Below the pieces are notes generated by a model. It did no database searches. It was not told the origin of the DNA and worked only from the letters and a program-made list of their open reading frames with translations. This document shows positions 9,939-19,893 of a stretch of 31,640 nucleotides of DNA, in pieces. The translations under genes were made by a program, and so were the position numbers. The first letter of the stretch is position 1, and every line of letters starts with the position of its first letter. The stretch lies in IMG/VR virus record IMGVR_UViG_3300044675_003864, positions 1 to 31,640 of that record. One strand, written 5' to 3'. The DNA is from a virus.

Positions 9939-11015
9939 ATGAGCATATTTTCAACATTTCAGTCAAACGACATACGATCTAATATTATAAGAGTAATATC
10001 TAACGGTATATGGTCAAATAATACTCCCGATTTAAGTACATTCTTCACATCATCTGCACAGACAGATACACAGAAGAAATATTTTTATCAAGTATGGAAC
10101 GCAAGTCCAGCAGCCTCAGGTTCTGAACAACAATTTTCGGTAGCATATGGTAATCGTTTTGGTAGTGGTAGCAATCAATCACAATCATCTGTTGATGATC
10201 CAACAAAAGCGATATATTCGCAAATGAAGGTAACTGTATTAGAGCCTGGAGATAATATATTTACATTTAATAGTGGTAGTACAACACAAGATTCAGATCA
10301 AATATATGTACTTACAATAGATAGAGCTAGAATTAAAGATAGCCTAGACCCAGGTGGTTGGGAACTTTATTTAGCGACATTAAGCGGATCCGCAGTAGCT
10401 AACAATGTACATACAGGATCTAACGTAAAAGTTAAAGGAGATAACTCGGTAGTGTCGTTAATCGATGATAGCGAAGTTACAACAACAAGGGTTGATATAT
10501 CAAATTCATTAAAACGATATAATATAATAAGTGGGTCATTAGTAGGAGGAGCATATACAGATGGTGGTGGAAATTATCATTACTACGGATTTGTATATCC
10601 ACAATTAGGACTAATGGTATTTAATGGATTAGCACTAAATCAATATGTCGCATTTAATTCAGTATCAGGAAGTATAGCAGGTGATAATGCATTCAAATTA
10701 TTTACATCAATATCCGGTGCAGCAGCAATAAATTCTACTTATGATTTTTCTGCAGTAAATAATCAAAAAACTATTTCTAGTAATTACTTTGTACGAGTTG
10801 GAAATTCTGATTATAACTTTAGTAATAATCCAACATTTATATCTGGCGCCAATGGCCAAATATTACAACCATTTATAAATGACCCACAAACATTCGTTAC
10901 TACAGTTGGATTATATAATAATAATAATGAGTTATTAGCAGTAGCAAAAGTTTCTAGACCGTTATTGAAAAATGCAGAATCTGAATTACTTGTTAAGGTA
11001 AGAATCGACTATTAA
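9939..11015 (+). CDS. Virion structural protein with shared C-terminal module
   Basis: A 358-residue beta-rich protein, rich in Ser, Asn and Gly. The N-terminus MSIFSTFQSNDIRSNIIRVI is followed by ASGSEQQFSVAYGNRFGSGS, typical of structural phage proteins. The C-terminal ~75 residues (YNFSNNPTFIS ... FVTTVGLYNNNNELLAVAKV ... ELLVKVRIDY) match in spacing the end of the next protein (FTFTSNPTIL ... YITTIGLYNDSGSLVATGKL ... DLNFLVRFDI), so the two share a homologous terminal domain. No enzymatic motif, membrane segment or signal peptide is present. It sits 11 nt after the previous gene and 14 nt before the next. The shared end probably docks to a common partner in the tail or baseplate, which is inference. 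Confidence 0.6.
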   Translation: MSIFSTFQSNDIRSNIIRVISNGIWSNNTPDLSTFFTSSAQTDTQKKYFYQVWNASPAASGSEQQFSVAYGNRFGSGSNQSQSSVDDPTKAIYSQMKVTVLEPGDNIFTFNSGSTTQDSDQIYVLTIDRARIKDSLDPGGWELYLATLSGSAVANNVHTGSNVKVKGDNSVVSLIDDSEVTTTRVDISNSLKRYNIISGSLVGGAYTDGGGNYHYYGFVYPQLGLMVFNGLALNQYVAFNSVSGSIAGDNAFKLFTSISGAAAINSTYDFSAVNNQKTISSNYFVRVGNSDYNFSNNPTFISGANGQILQPFINDPQTFVTTVGLYNNNNELLAVAKVSRPLLKNAESELLVKVRIDY

Positions 11016-11029
11016 AATTGACATAACAT

Positions 11030-12922
11030 ATGGCTAATTATGGTGTTTTTAAAGCTATACCCCCATATGATTTTACTCGTACAACGTTTAGAACATATAA
11101 GCAGTGGCAATTAACAAAGCAAAACTTTCTATCTGCCAGTTATGCCACAGACGACCATATATCGGTATATTCATATTTTGAGCCTAACATAAATTTATAT
11201 CCTGGCGGTATAGTGCCGTATAGTGCATCATTAGGGTCTACAGACCCCATTAATACTAGTACTAGTAATGGATTTATAAGTCCACAACTTAATAATTCTG
11301 CAGTATATTATTTATTACGACATCAGTATTACACAAATCCATATACAAATAACTCTTTTGGTAACACAGACCCTGAATATGCAATTAAAAACTTGTACGA
11401 ATCAGGTTCCGTAATATCAATACCACAACGATATTATGGTGAAGAAGTAAAGCCTGGATCTGTGTTTATAGATATAGATGGTATAAACGTATCAGGTACA
11501 GGTAGCATTCAATTAAATATTATTGATGATAAACAAGGAAATCTAGTAGACACTAAATATTCTAGTTCAGTTGCATTAGAATCTAGAAAATTATATTTAG
11601 GATTTAATCAAAGTAATTATTCGATAAATAATACATACACAACACAATGGTTAACTGCACCGGTTGGCACATATGATATACCATTTAGTAATTTTTCGGT
11701 ATCATATAGAAATCTTAGAATAGTAGATTCTGACATAATAGACGTTTATTATACAGGAATAAGTGGGTCTGTTGGCAGAGCAGCAAAATTTGATGGTGCC
11801 CGGGATTCATATTTAAGAATAAAAGAGAATAATGGATCAACACAATTGTCACCAGAAAAAGACGACGATTTTAGTATATCTGTATGGGCATTTATTGACA
11901 GTCCAGGTCCAGGTGTATTTAGTTCTGATGACCCATATTCTTATATTGTATCTAAAAGAAAATTAGGAGAGCGAGTAGTAGCAACTCCAGGGGCAACAGC
12001 AACATCGGTAGTTACGGTTAATTCAGATTATCCATATAATACTAATAAATTTCCATTTGAACTTAGAATAGCTGCACAAAATGTAACTATGCTACCAATA
12101 TCAACGAATGTGGCTACTACATTAGAGGCAAGACGGTCAGATGGAATAAATACTACTATTTTAAGTGCATCTATACAAACAGGAGTTAGTCAGTCTATAT
12201 ACAGAGATAATCAAATTAGAAACGCATATCATATTATATATCAAAAAACCGGATCTAATTTAGAACTATATATAGACGGTACCTTAATAGACTCAAAACC
12301 AGATACTGTAGAATTTAACTTTAATAATAAATGCGACCTATTTATAGGTAGTTTGGATACGCAATTGATAGGCAGTACAACTCCAGCATTAAAACATGGG
12401 TTAGCCGGTACAATAGATGAGTTTCAATTTTTTAGACGAGCATTAACACAAGAAGAAATAACCATTTTAAGTGCACCACAACACGCAGTTAATTCTAATG
12501 TTATAGGAAATGTGTTTTATGATCACGGAATAATAAATATATCAGATACTAGACCTAAATATAAAGACTTATCAAAAAATATAGCAAGTTGGAATACAAT
12601 ATCTGGCTCGCAACCAGGAGGACCTGGAGCGTTTAATAAGTTTAACCTTTGGTATAAATCTACACAACCAATAGAAGAGGTAGAAGTTCTATGCAGAATT
12701 AGAGAGGATGAATTTACATTCACATCAAACCCTACTATATTGGAAGATTATAGAAGTCAAAAGGTAGCAGGTTTTGTTACAAGTTCATATTTTAAACCAT
12801 ATATCACAACAATTGGATTATATAATGATAGCGGCTCATTAGTAGCAACAGGAAAATTAGCAAGTCCTATATCTAAAATATTAGACGCAGACTTAAATTT
12901 TCTAGTTAGATTTGATATTTAA
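11030..12922 (+). CDS. LamG-domain virion protein (probable tail fibre/adhesin)
   Basis: A 630-residue protein with a LamG/concanavalin-A-like domain at residues ~249-478. The domain shows AAKFDGARDSYLRI, DDFSISVWAFIDSP, then NAYHIIYQKTGSNLELYIDG, and closes with LAGTIDEFQFFRRALTQEEI, the order of landmarks expected for the LamG jelly roll. Such domains usually bind glycans or host surface molecules. The N-terminal 240 residues (MANYGVFKAIPPYDFTRTTF ...) are probably the virion-attachment part. The last ~75 residues form the module shared with the preceding gene. The start follows the previous stop by 14 nt. It is the last gene before the DNA-metabolism cassette. Adhesin or receptor-binding function is inferred from the domain; the domain call itself is fairly secure. 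Confidence 0.72.
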   Translation: MANYGVFKAIPPYDFTRTTFRTYKQWQLTKQNFLSASYATDDHISVYSYFEPNINLYPGGIVPYSASLGSTDPINTSTSNGFISPQLNNSAVYYLLRHQYYTNPYTNNSFGNTDPEYAIKNLYESGSVISIPQRYYGEEVKPGSVFIDIDGINVSGTGSIQLNIIDDKQGNLVDTKYSSSVALESRKLYLGFNQSNYSINNTYTTQWLTAPVGTYDIPFSNFSVSYRNLRIVDSDIIDVYYTGISGSVGRAAKFDGARDSYLRIKENNGSTQLSPEKDDDFSISVWAFIDSPGPGVFSSDDPYSYIVSKRKLGERVVATPGATATSVVTVNSDYPYNTNKFPFELRIAAQNVTMLPISTNVATTLEARRSDGINTTILSASIQTGVSQSIYRDNQIRNAYHIIYQKTGSNLELYIDGTLIDSKPDTVEFNFNNKCDLFIGSLDTQLIGSTTPALKHGLAGTIDEFQFFRRALTQEEITILSAPQHAVNSNVIGNVFYDHGIINISDTRPKYKDLSKNIASWNTISGSQPGGPGAFNKFNLWYKSTQPIEEVEVLCRIREDEFTFTSNPTILEDYRSQKVAGFVTSSYFKPYITTIGLYNDSGSLVATGKLASPISKILDADLNFLVRFDI

Positions 12923-12934
12923 AAATAAAATGTT

Positions 12935-13336
12935 ATGGCACGAAAAAAGATGTCACAAAAATTCGTAGCAAAAAAATACGGATTTCGTTCAGGTTTGGAA
13001 TTAGAAATATCCGACCAATTACAAAAGAAAAATATAATCTTTGAATATGAAAAAAAGAAGATTGATTATGTAGTCCCGGCTCGTAAGGCAAAATATACTC
13101 CAGACTTTGTTTTAGCAAATGGTATTATTATCGAAACCAAAGGTAGATTTTTAGCTGACGATAGAAAGAAGCAATTGTTAGTTAAAGAACAAAACCCTGA
13201 ACTAGATATTCGATTTGTATTCTCTAGTTCGAAAGCTAAATTATCAAAAGCTAGTAAAACAACTTATGCCGATTGGTGTATAAAGAACGGATTCAAATAT
13301 GCTGATAAAACTATTCCTGAGGAATGGTTATATTAG
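12935..13336 (+). CDS. Endonuclease I, T7 gp3-type Holliday-junction resolvase
   Basis: A 133-residue nuclease of the phage endonuclease I family, which cleaves four-way DNA junctions and branched replication intermediates before packaging. It aligns by eye with T7 gp3 (149 residues): FRSGLE gives E22 (T7 E20), YTPDF gives D57 (T7 D55), and IIETKG gives E67 and K69 (T7 E65 and K67), completing the PD-(D/E)XK active site. Downstream, DDRKKQLLVKEQNPELDIRF, FSSSKAKLSK and TIPEEW also match T7 gp3, so the whole fold is present; only the basic C-terminal tail of T7 gp3 is absent. It is the first gene of a replication/recombination cassette, 34 nt upstream of the primase start chosen here. T4 itself uses an unrelated resolvase (gp49), so this is a swap of a functionally equivalent enzyme. 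Confidence 0.93.
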   Translation: MARKKMSQKFVAKKYGFRSGLELEISDQLQKKNIIFEYEKKKIDYVVPARKAKYTPDFVLANGIIIETKGRFLADDRKKQLLVKEQNPELDIRFVFSSSKAKLSKASKTTYADWCIKNGFKYADKTIPEEWLY

Positions 13337-13370
13337 GATAAATGAAAAAAGTTTTTTATATTACTGTGGG

Positions 13371-14303
13371 ATGGAAAGATTGTTAGAATTATTAGATAAT
13401 ATTTTAGGTAAAGGTAAACCAACAAATAAAGGTAACTATGCATACCATTGTCCGTTTTGTAATCATCAAAAACGCAAATTAGAAATACAGATTACTTCTA
13501 CCGATGATGGTGAAAATCATTGGCATTGTTGGACATGTAATGCCTCAGGTAAAAAATTAGTAAATCTATTCAAAAGATTACAGCAACCTAGAGAGGTAAT
13601 TGCCGAACTATTATCATTACTAAAATTACCTAATTACTATAAAGATAATAATGCTGTAGTAAAGGCATCAATACTAAGGTTGCCGGATGAGTTTATACCA
13701 TTATGGAGAAACTCTGGAACAATAGAACAGAAGAATGCTTTAAACTATCTTACTAATTATAGAAATACATCATTATCAGAAATGATAAAGTATAATATCG
13801 GGTATTGCGAAAGGGGTAAGTATTCTAAAATGATTATAGTACCTAGTTATGATTCTAATGGTAACTTAAACTATTTTGTTGGTAGATCATATTATAAAAC
13901 AGATGGATTTAAACATAAAAATCCAGATGTATCAAAAGATATAGTAGGATTTGAGCTATTTATAAATTGGGACTATCCTATTGTATTAGTTGAGGGTAGT
14001 TTTGATGCGATAGCTGTAAGAAGAAATGCTATACCATTATTTGGAAAGACAATATCAGAAAATCTTAGAAAAAAGATAATAGAAAATAAGGTTAAAGAAA
14101 TATACATTTGTTTAGATAAGGATGCTCAAAAACAAGCGATAGAGCATGCAGAAGAATTTATGTCGAATGGAATAAATGTATATTTTGTTGATTTAGCACA
14201 AAAAGATCCTGCTGAAATAGGATTTGAAAAAATGATACAAATAATTAAAGACACTCCTCCGTTAACATTTAGTAAGTTAATAGAATATAAGTTAGATTTA
14301 TGA
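13371..14303 (+). CDS. DNA primase (CHC2-type zinc finger plus TOPRIM)
   Basis: Primase that would lay RNA primers for lagging-strand synthesis. Counting from the ATG at 13371 (310 residues), the zinc-binding domain has CPFC at 27-30 and CWTC at 53-56. A TOPRIM domain follows with VLVEGSFDA (E208) and ICLDKDAQ (D249, D251), the acidic triad that binds metal. This is the DnaG/T4 gp61 architecture. The open frame extends upstream to 13299 and overlaps the endonuclease I gene, but the extra residues are poorly primase-like and the MERLLELLDNILG start gives the normal lead-in to the zinc finger, so 13371 is preferred. No helicase domain is attached; the replicative helicase must lie elsewhere. 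Its stop overlaps the next start (ATGA). Confidence 0.9.
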   Translation: MERLLELLDNILGKGKPTNKGNYAYHCPFCNHQKRKLEIQITSTDDGENHWHCWTCNASGKKLVNLFKRLQQPREVIAELLSLLKLPNYYKDNNAVVKASILRLPDEFIPLWRNSGTIEQKNALNYLTNYRNTSLSEMIKYNIGYCERGKYSKMIIVPSYDSNGNLNYFVGRSYYKTDGFKHKNPDVSKDIVGFELFINWDYPIVLVEGSFDAIAVRRNAIPLFGKTISENLRKKIIENKVKEIYICLDKDAQKQAIEHAEEFMSNGINVYFVDLAQKDPAEIGFEKMIQIIKDTPPLTFSKLIEYKLDL

Positions 14304-17300
14304 TAACAAAAGTACAAAGTAAATTAAATGAAATAGATAAAATCTTTCACATATCTGACGTACACATTCGAAACTTAAAAAGACATGAAGAATATAATCA
14401 AGTATTTGATAGATTGTATGCATATATAGAAAAGAATAAAACGCCTAATAGCGTAATATTCTTAGGTGGTGATATAGTACATGCTAAAACTGATATGACG
14501 CCAGAATTAGTACAAATGGTACAAAAGTTTTTGAAGGCTTGTGCAGATATCTGCACTACTATTCTAATTACCGGAAATCATGATTGTAATCTGAATAATA
14601 AAAATAGATTAGATGCATTAGATCCTATTGTAAATGCAATCAACCATACAGAATTAATCTATCTAAAAGAAAGCGGCGTATATCATATAGCTAATATACA
14701 TTTTACAGTTATGTCTGTATTTGATAGGCCTGTTAACTTTATAAAAGCAAATGAATTCGAAGCTGATTATAAAATAGCATTACATCACGGCGCAGTAGAC
14801 ACATCAGTTACAGACACTGGACATAAGCTGTCAAACATACATGTACCAGTAAATATGTTTGATGGTTATGATTTAACATTATTAGGTGACATACATGTAC
14901 CTGCGCAGTATCTTAATAAAGAAAACACTATAGCATACCCGGGCAGCACAATACAACAAAATTATTCAGAATCATTGAATCATGGGATTCTAGTATGGGA
15001 CGTTAAGACCAAAAAATCAGAGTTTGTAGTTATCCCAAATGATTATGGATTCTATACTTTAGATATAGTTGATGGTAAATATATATTACCTAATGATTTA
15101 CCAAAAAACTTAAGATTACGTTTACGAGTTCAAAATACTAATACTGCTGATATTAAGACTATATTAGCCGATATTAAAACCCTGTACAACGTCTTAGAGA
15201 CCCCTATACAAAAGATTAATACGAATAGGGGGCATAGTATATCTAACATAAACAAGGTTAATATAGGGGATGTTAGGGATATAGAATTTCAAAACCAATT
15301 ATTATCAGATTATTTAAAACAAACTAAAAATACAGATGATATTATAATTGATGGTGTAAAACATGTTAATAGAAAATGTAATAGCTTATTACATAAATTA
15401 GAAACCAATAAAAACACAGTTTGGATACCAAAACGATTTACCTTTTCTAATATGTTTAGTTATGGTGAAAATAATGTAATTGACTTTTCACAGTTAAAAG
15501 GATTATATGGCATATTTGCGCCTAATGCAGCAGGTAAATCTACATTATTTGAATCGTTAGCTTTCTGTATATTTGATAAATGTAATAGAACATCTAGAGC
15601 AGAACAGATACTAAATAGTAAATGTAAAAACTTTTCTAGTAGATTTGAATTTACTATAGATAATGATACATATGTAATAGAACGAAATGGTAAAACAATT
15701 CGAGAACATATTAGAGTAGAAGTAAACTTTTACCAGTTACTAGAATCAGGCGAACAAAAGTCATTAAATGGTAAAGAACGAAGTGATACAAATAAAGTAA
15801 TCCGTACTTACTTAGGAACATATGAAGATTTCGTATTAACAGCATTATCAGTACAGAATAACAATACTGGATTTATAGATATGGGACAAAGAGAACGAAA
15901 AGAACTATTAGCTCAATTTCTAGATTCAGATATATTTGAACATTTATATAAAATAGCCAATGAAGAAAGTAAAGATATATCAACTATAATAAAAGATCTA
16001 AGCAAAAAAGATTTAGATGGTCAATTAGCCATAATTAATGTAGATCTAGAAAAAGCTGAAGATCAATTAGCAGACTTAAATGTTAATAAGATAGAAAAGG
16101 ATAATGAAATTCATCAAGTTTTCGAGGAGATAAACACGTTATCAGAATCGTTAATACCATTAACCATAACAAATACTGATATTAATAGATTATTGATAGA
16201 TCAATCAAATATAAAAGTTAAAATAGTAGATACTCATACAAATATTAACAATATAAATAAAGAAATACAGGAACTACAAAATCAAATAGATTCTAATAAG
16301 GCTAAATTACAATTGGTAAACTTAGATGAAATTAATTCGTATATAGCTTCTAAAGATTCTATACAAAAACAATTAACGCAGATTCAAAGAGATGAAAAGA
16401 AAGTTGAGGTAGACATTCAACATAAGGAGGCGAAAATGTCTAAATTAGATAAACTGGAGTATGACCAAAATTGTAACTATTGTATGAACAATATTTTTGT
16501 CAAAGATGCTATAGACACTAAACAGTCACTATCTTCAGATTATCAATTAAGAGATACATTATTAAAATCAATAGCAGAACTTAATGATAAGCTACAAACA
16601 ATAAATGAGTTTGAGAAAAAGAAAAAAGCGTATGATTTTATTGTAGATTCTATAAAACGAACGGAGTCTACAAAATTACAAACAGAGAATAAAAAATTAA
16701 AGTTTGATAATGATTTGATACAGTATCAAACAAAACTACAATCTATATTAAACGATATTCAATTGTATGAACAGCATAAGGAGTCTATATCTAAAAATAA
16801 TGAAATTAATACCGCAGTAGCCCAAAAACGAGTTAGTTTATCTAAACTTAAGTCGGATATACAAAATATAGATAAGGCTCTTAATGAGTGTCTTTTCACA
16901 AAATCAAATAATATAAGTAAGAGAGAATTTATACTTAACGAATTAAGTAGATTGTCTGAATTACAAAAGGAATATTCATATTATCAACTATATATGGATT
17001 CATTTTCTAGAGATGGTGTGCCGTATCAACTAATAGCAAAGGCACTACCTAAAATAGAATTGGAAGTTAATAATATTTTAACACAAGTAGTAGATTATCA
17101 GGTACATTTGAATACAGATGGAAAAAATATAAACGCATTTATAGTATACGATTCTGAAAAGTTTTGGCCATTAGAACTGGCATCTGGAATGGAAAAGTTT
17201 GTTGCGTCATTAGCCATTAGGACAGCATTGATTAATATATCTAGTTTACCTAGACCTGTATTTTTAGTTATAGATGAAGGTCTAGGAAATTTAGATGCTG

Positions 17301-17455
17301 AGAACTTAAATAATATGTATGTGTTATTTGATTATCTAAAAACTCAGTTTGAGTATATAATTGTAATATCACATATAGAATCTATTAGAGATATGGTTGA
17401 TTCTGTTATTGAAATAACTAAAGTTAACGAACAATCATCAATAACGTATGAATAG
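14300..17455 (+). CDS. 47-46: Fused recombination nuclease-ATPase (T4 gp47-gp46, Mre11-Rad50/SbcD-SbcC)
   Basis: A 1051-residue single-chain fusion of two proteins normally encoded separately. The Mre11/SbcD part (~1-375) has phosphoesterase motifs HISDVH (D20, H22), FLGGDIVHAK, TGNHDC, ALHHGAVD and LGDIHVP. The Rad50/SbcC part begins near residue 385 (FTFSNMFSYGENNVIDFSQL), with Walker A FAPNAAGKST near 405-415, then long coiled-coil arms (~540-910). The arms are divided by a CxxC zinc hook, CNYC at 725-728. The C-terminal lobe has the signature region ELASGMEKFVASLAIR near 960, Walker B VFLVIDEGLGNLD near 988 and an ISH switch segment. In T4 this complex processes double-strand ends for recombination-dependent replication. 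All catalytic elements are intact, with no stop or internal start at the junction, so the fusion looks genuine. The start overlaps the primase stop by 4 nt. Confidence 0.93.
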   Translation: MITKVQSKLNEIDKIFHISDVHIRNLKRHEEYNQVFDRLYAYIEKNKTPNSVIFLGGDIVHAKTDMTPELVQMVQKFLKACADICTTILITGNHDCNLNNKNRLDALDPIVNAINHTELIYLKESGVYHIANIHFTVMSVFDRPVNFIKANEFEADYKIALHHGAVDTSVTDTGHKLSNIHVPVNMFDGYDLTLLGDIHVPAQYLNKENTIAYPGSTIQQNYSESLNHGILVWDVKTKKSEFVVIPNDYGFYTLDIVDGKYILPNDLPKNLRLRLRVQNTNTADIKTILADIKTLYNVLETPIQKINTNRGHSISNINKVNIGDVRDIEFQNQLLSDYLKQTKNTDDIIIDGVKHVNRKCNSLLHKLETNKNTVWIPKRFTFSNMFSYGENNVIDFSQLKGLYGIFAPNAAGKSTLFESLAFCIFDKCNRTSRAEQILNSKCKNFSSRFEFTIDNDTYVIERNGKTIREHIRVEVNFYQLLESGEQKSLNGKERSDTNKVIRTYLGTYEDFVLTALSVQNNNTGFIDMGQRERKELLAQFLDSDIFEHLYKIANEESKDISTIIKDLSKKDLDGQLAIINVDLEKAEDQLADLNVNKIEKDNEIHQVFEEINTLSESLIPLTITNTDINRLLIDQSNIKVKIVDTHTNINNINKEIQELQNQIDSNKAKLQLVNLDEINSYIASKDSIQKQLTQIQRDEKKVEVDIQHKEAKMSKLDKLEYDQNCNYCMNNIFVKDAIDTKQSLSSDYQLRDTLLKSIAELNDKLQTINEFEKKKKAYDFIVDSIKRTESTKLQTENKKLKFDNDLIQYQTKLQSILNDIQLYEQHKESISKNNEINTAVAQKRVSLSKLKSDIQNIDKALNECLFTKSNNISKREFILNELSRLSELQKEYSYYQLYMDSFSRDGVPYQLIAKALPKIELEVNNILTQVVDYQVHLNTDGKNINAFIVYDSEKFWPLELASGMEKFVASLAIRTALINISSLPRPVFLVIDEGLGNLDAENLNNMYVLFDYLKTQFEYIIVISHIESIRDMVDSVIEITKVNEQSSITYE

Positions 17456-17469
17456 ATAATTATTGATAT

Positions 17470-19878
17470 ATGATTCGTAAGTACGCTGATAGAAAATATT
17501 TAGAAAATATACCGGTATTGATAGAAGACACATCAGAGTCTTCATTAAATTACTTTAATGTTATAACATGCCCTAAGGTATTTCAAGCTGGTAAAAACTT
17601 AATACGACTACAAGGATCGCAGAATTTATTAGTGAATACACCTGTATTAGTTGAGATACTAGATTTTAATAATAATCCAATTTATTATGAAATACCTAAT
17701 ATAGTAGAAGAGGATGGGTCAAGAATAATATCAGTTTGGATATATCCAGATACTCCTCCTGGTAATACAAAAATAACAATTGTAGGTATTGCTCGAATAG
17801 ATCAATCAGGAAATCAACTGTCCGAAAAAGATATAAGTGCTTATAATATTAGATGGACAAAAAAGTTATCAACTAATACAAATACAAAAAACTCTTCTGA
17901 AATTATATTTCAATCAGAACCGATAGTATCAATTACAGAAGCAAAAAGTGCAGTATTTACTAAGAGTTATATAAGTGGATCTAGCTTTGCAACCGCATCA
18001 TTTACAAATCTGCAGTATAAATTTAGTAACAATACAGCAATTCTAGAATCAATTTCAGGATCAACAGCAACTTGGTCAGGAAGTAATGTATCAGCTCTAT
18101 TAGGTGGCAAATTAGTAGTATATCCGAACAATATAATTAATACAACACCGCTACCGACATTTACATTATATACAGAATCATTTCAATCATCAACTGGAGA
18201 AAGAATAACTAGTCCTGAAATAATACCATATACAGCATTTTTAGATAAAATAATAGGTAATTATGCTATTTTATCAACTCCATATAAAGTACAAGGTCAA
18301 CTTGGTAAACATATTTATGATAATGCGTTATTAGTATCCGGAACTATAGAATATTATCAATTCCCTACAATAACACCAGTTACAGCATCACAATTAATTG
18401 GGGGTGGTGATGTGACTAGTTCAATAGGAGTGTTATCTATAAAGAATATAGATAATATAACAGGTGATGTAAATAGAATAAATGTATATGCGAGAAAGTC
18501 TAGCACTCCAAGCACAGTCAGACCGTTTCGAGGATATGATACACCTGCGTCATATATTAAAATAGCAGATACCGTAGTACAACCTAGAGAAGTATTAATG
18601 GCTCCTAATTTACCAATATTAGATATACCAATAAGTTACTTAGTAAACTATTGGACAGGCTCTAAAAGCCAAGGAATGGAAAATAGTATACACTTTGCTA
18701 TAGAGTCTGTAGTAGTTCCACTAACAAACGCAATTGCACCAGATAAAACACCCACCGGAGCAAATATAGATTCATTTGCAAATAATAAATACTTTATAAT
18801 AGAAACCAAAGATTATTATAATCTACAAAAGGATACTATATATCAATTACAAATTGATGCAGCGGTTGAAGATATTACAGGATATGATGCAGGCCTTGGA
18901 TATCAATTAGTAGATATAGTATTATCCGGAAGTGCTTGTGTTGATACTCATCTAAATCTATCAAATGTAAAATATATAGGTAGCATAAAAAACACAGATG
19001 GATATTTATATTTAGATCAAACGTTTGATTTTACTGTACCATTTAATGGTGACGCAAAATTAATGTTTTTACTCAGGTCAGGTAAATGGTATTTTTCTGA
19101 TATAAGTATTAAACCTAAACAAGATTTAGGATTTACACCAAACACATTAGAAGTGTTAGTTCCTATCGAGGGACAGTATGTATCTGATAAGTATGACTTA
19201 AAGATTGAATATGTTGATTATTTAGGTAATAGATCAAAAACGGTAAGTGAAGTAAAAGAATTTAATATTGGAGCGACACCATTAATTCTAAATCAGGTAT
19301 TTGCTGATACTGTTGTATCTAATACACAATATGCATCAGCGTCTATAGTCACTGGGTCGTTACAAGTTACAGGGTCAGTATATTATCAAAATAGAAAACA
19401 GTATAATTTCGGACAGTTTTATGATACTACTACACAAAGTGGATCTAGAAATACTCCGTATGCAATGAAACTTAATACAACAGATATTTCTGAAGGGGTT
19501 AGTATTACAAATAATGGTTCTGGATTACCAACCAGAATAACAGTAGCTAATACAGGATATTATAATCTTCAATTTTCATCGCAATTATATAATACTAACA
19601 ATTCAAATTTACTTTTTACTATTTGGTTTAGAAAAAATGGTACTGATGTGACCAATTCAGCAACTAATGTTGAGGTTGTTAAGGGATCTGGAGTAAATGG
19701 ACAACTAGTTGCGGCGTGGAACTATTTAACATATTTAACATCTAGTCAGTATGTAGAAATTATGTGGTCATATGATGATGGTGGGAATACTGGACAACTA
19801 TTATATTTACCATCGAGTAGTTTAGTACCATTTCCTGCAGTACCATCCGTAATAGCAACTATGACACAGGTAGCATAG
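17470..19878 (+). CDS. Large virion protein with C1q/TNF-like C-terminal domain (probable fibre)
   Basis: An 802-residue, beta-rich structural protein. The N-terminal ~130 residues (MIRKYADRKYLENIPVLIED ... VEILDFNNNPIYYEIPN) look like repeated Ig-type strands and may be the virion-binding base. A Ser/Thr-rich region follows (SGSSFATASFTNLQ), then further beta domains. Residues ~641-802 resemble a C1q/TNF-type jelly roll: NFGQFYDTTTQ, TPYAMKLNTTDISEGVSITN, TVANTGYYNLQFSSQLY, LFTIWFRKNGTDV and YVEIMWSYDDGG fall in the order typical of phage receptor-binding tips. It is separated from the recombination gene by 14 nt and precedes the SHAEG-repeat fibre. A role as a fibre or fibre-connecting protein is inference; the terminal domain is a moderately confident pattern match. 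Confidence 0.65.
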   Translation: MIRKYADRKYLENIPVLIEDTSESSLNYFNVITCPKVFQAGKNLIRLQGSQNLLVNTPVLVEILDFNNNPIYYEIPNIVEEDGSRIISVWIYPDTPPGNTKITIVGIARIDQSGNQLSEKDISAYNIRWTKKLSTNTNTKNSSEIIFQSEPIVSITEAKSAVFTKSYISGSSFATASFTNLQYKFSNNTAILESISGSTATWSGSNVSALLGGKLVVYPNNIINTTPLPTFTLYTESFQSSTGERITSPEIIPYTAFLDKIIGNYAILSTPYKVQGQLGKHIYDNALLVSGTIEYYQFPTITPVTASQLIGGGDVTSSIGVLSIKNIDNITGDVNRINVYARKSSTPSTVRPFRGYDTPASYIKIADTVVQPREVLMAPNLPILDIPISYLVNYWTGSKSQGMENSIHFAIESVVVPLTNAIAPDKTPTGANIDSFANNKYFIIETKDYYNLQKDTIYQLQIDAAVEDITGYDAGLGYQLVDIVLSGSACVDTHLNLSNVKYIGSIKNTDGYLYLDQTFDFTVPFNGDAKLMFLLRSGKWYFSDISIKPKQDLGFTPNTLEVLVPIEGQYVSDKYDLKIEYVDYLGNRSKTVSEVKEFNIGATPLILNQVFADTVVSNTQYASASIVTGSLQVTGSVYYQNRKQYNFGQFYDTTTQSGSRNTPYAMKLNTTDISEGVSITNNGSGLPTRITVANTGYYNLQFSSQLYNTNNSNLLFTIWFRKNGTDVTNSATNVEVVKGSGVNGQLVAAWNYLTYLTSSQYVEIMWSYDDGGNTGQLLYLPSSSLVPFPAVPSVIATMTQVA

Positions 19879-19893
19879 AATACTAAATTTACA

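Noticed and set aside
13299-13371. Upstream start of the primase at 13299
   Set aside because: It would overlap endonuclease I by 38 nt and adds 24 residues without primase character; ATG 13371 gives a normal lead-in to the zinc finger.
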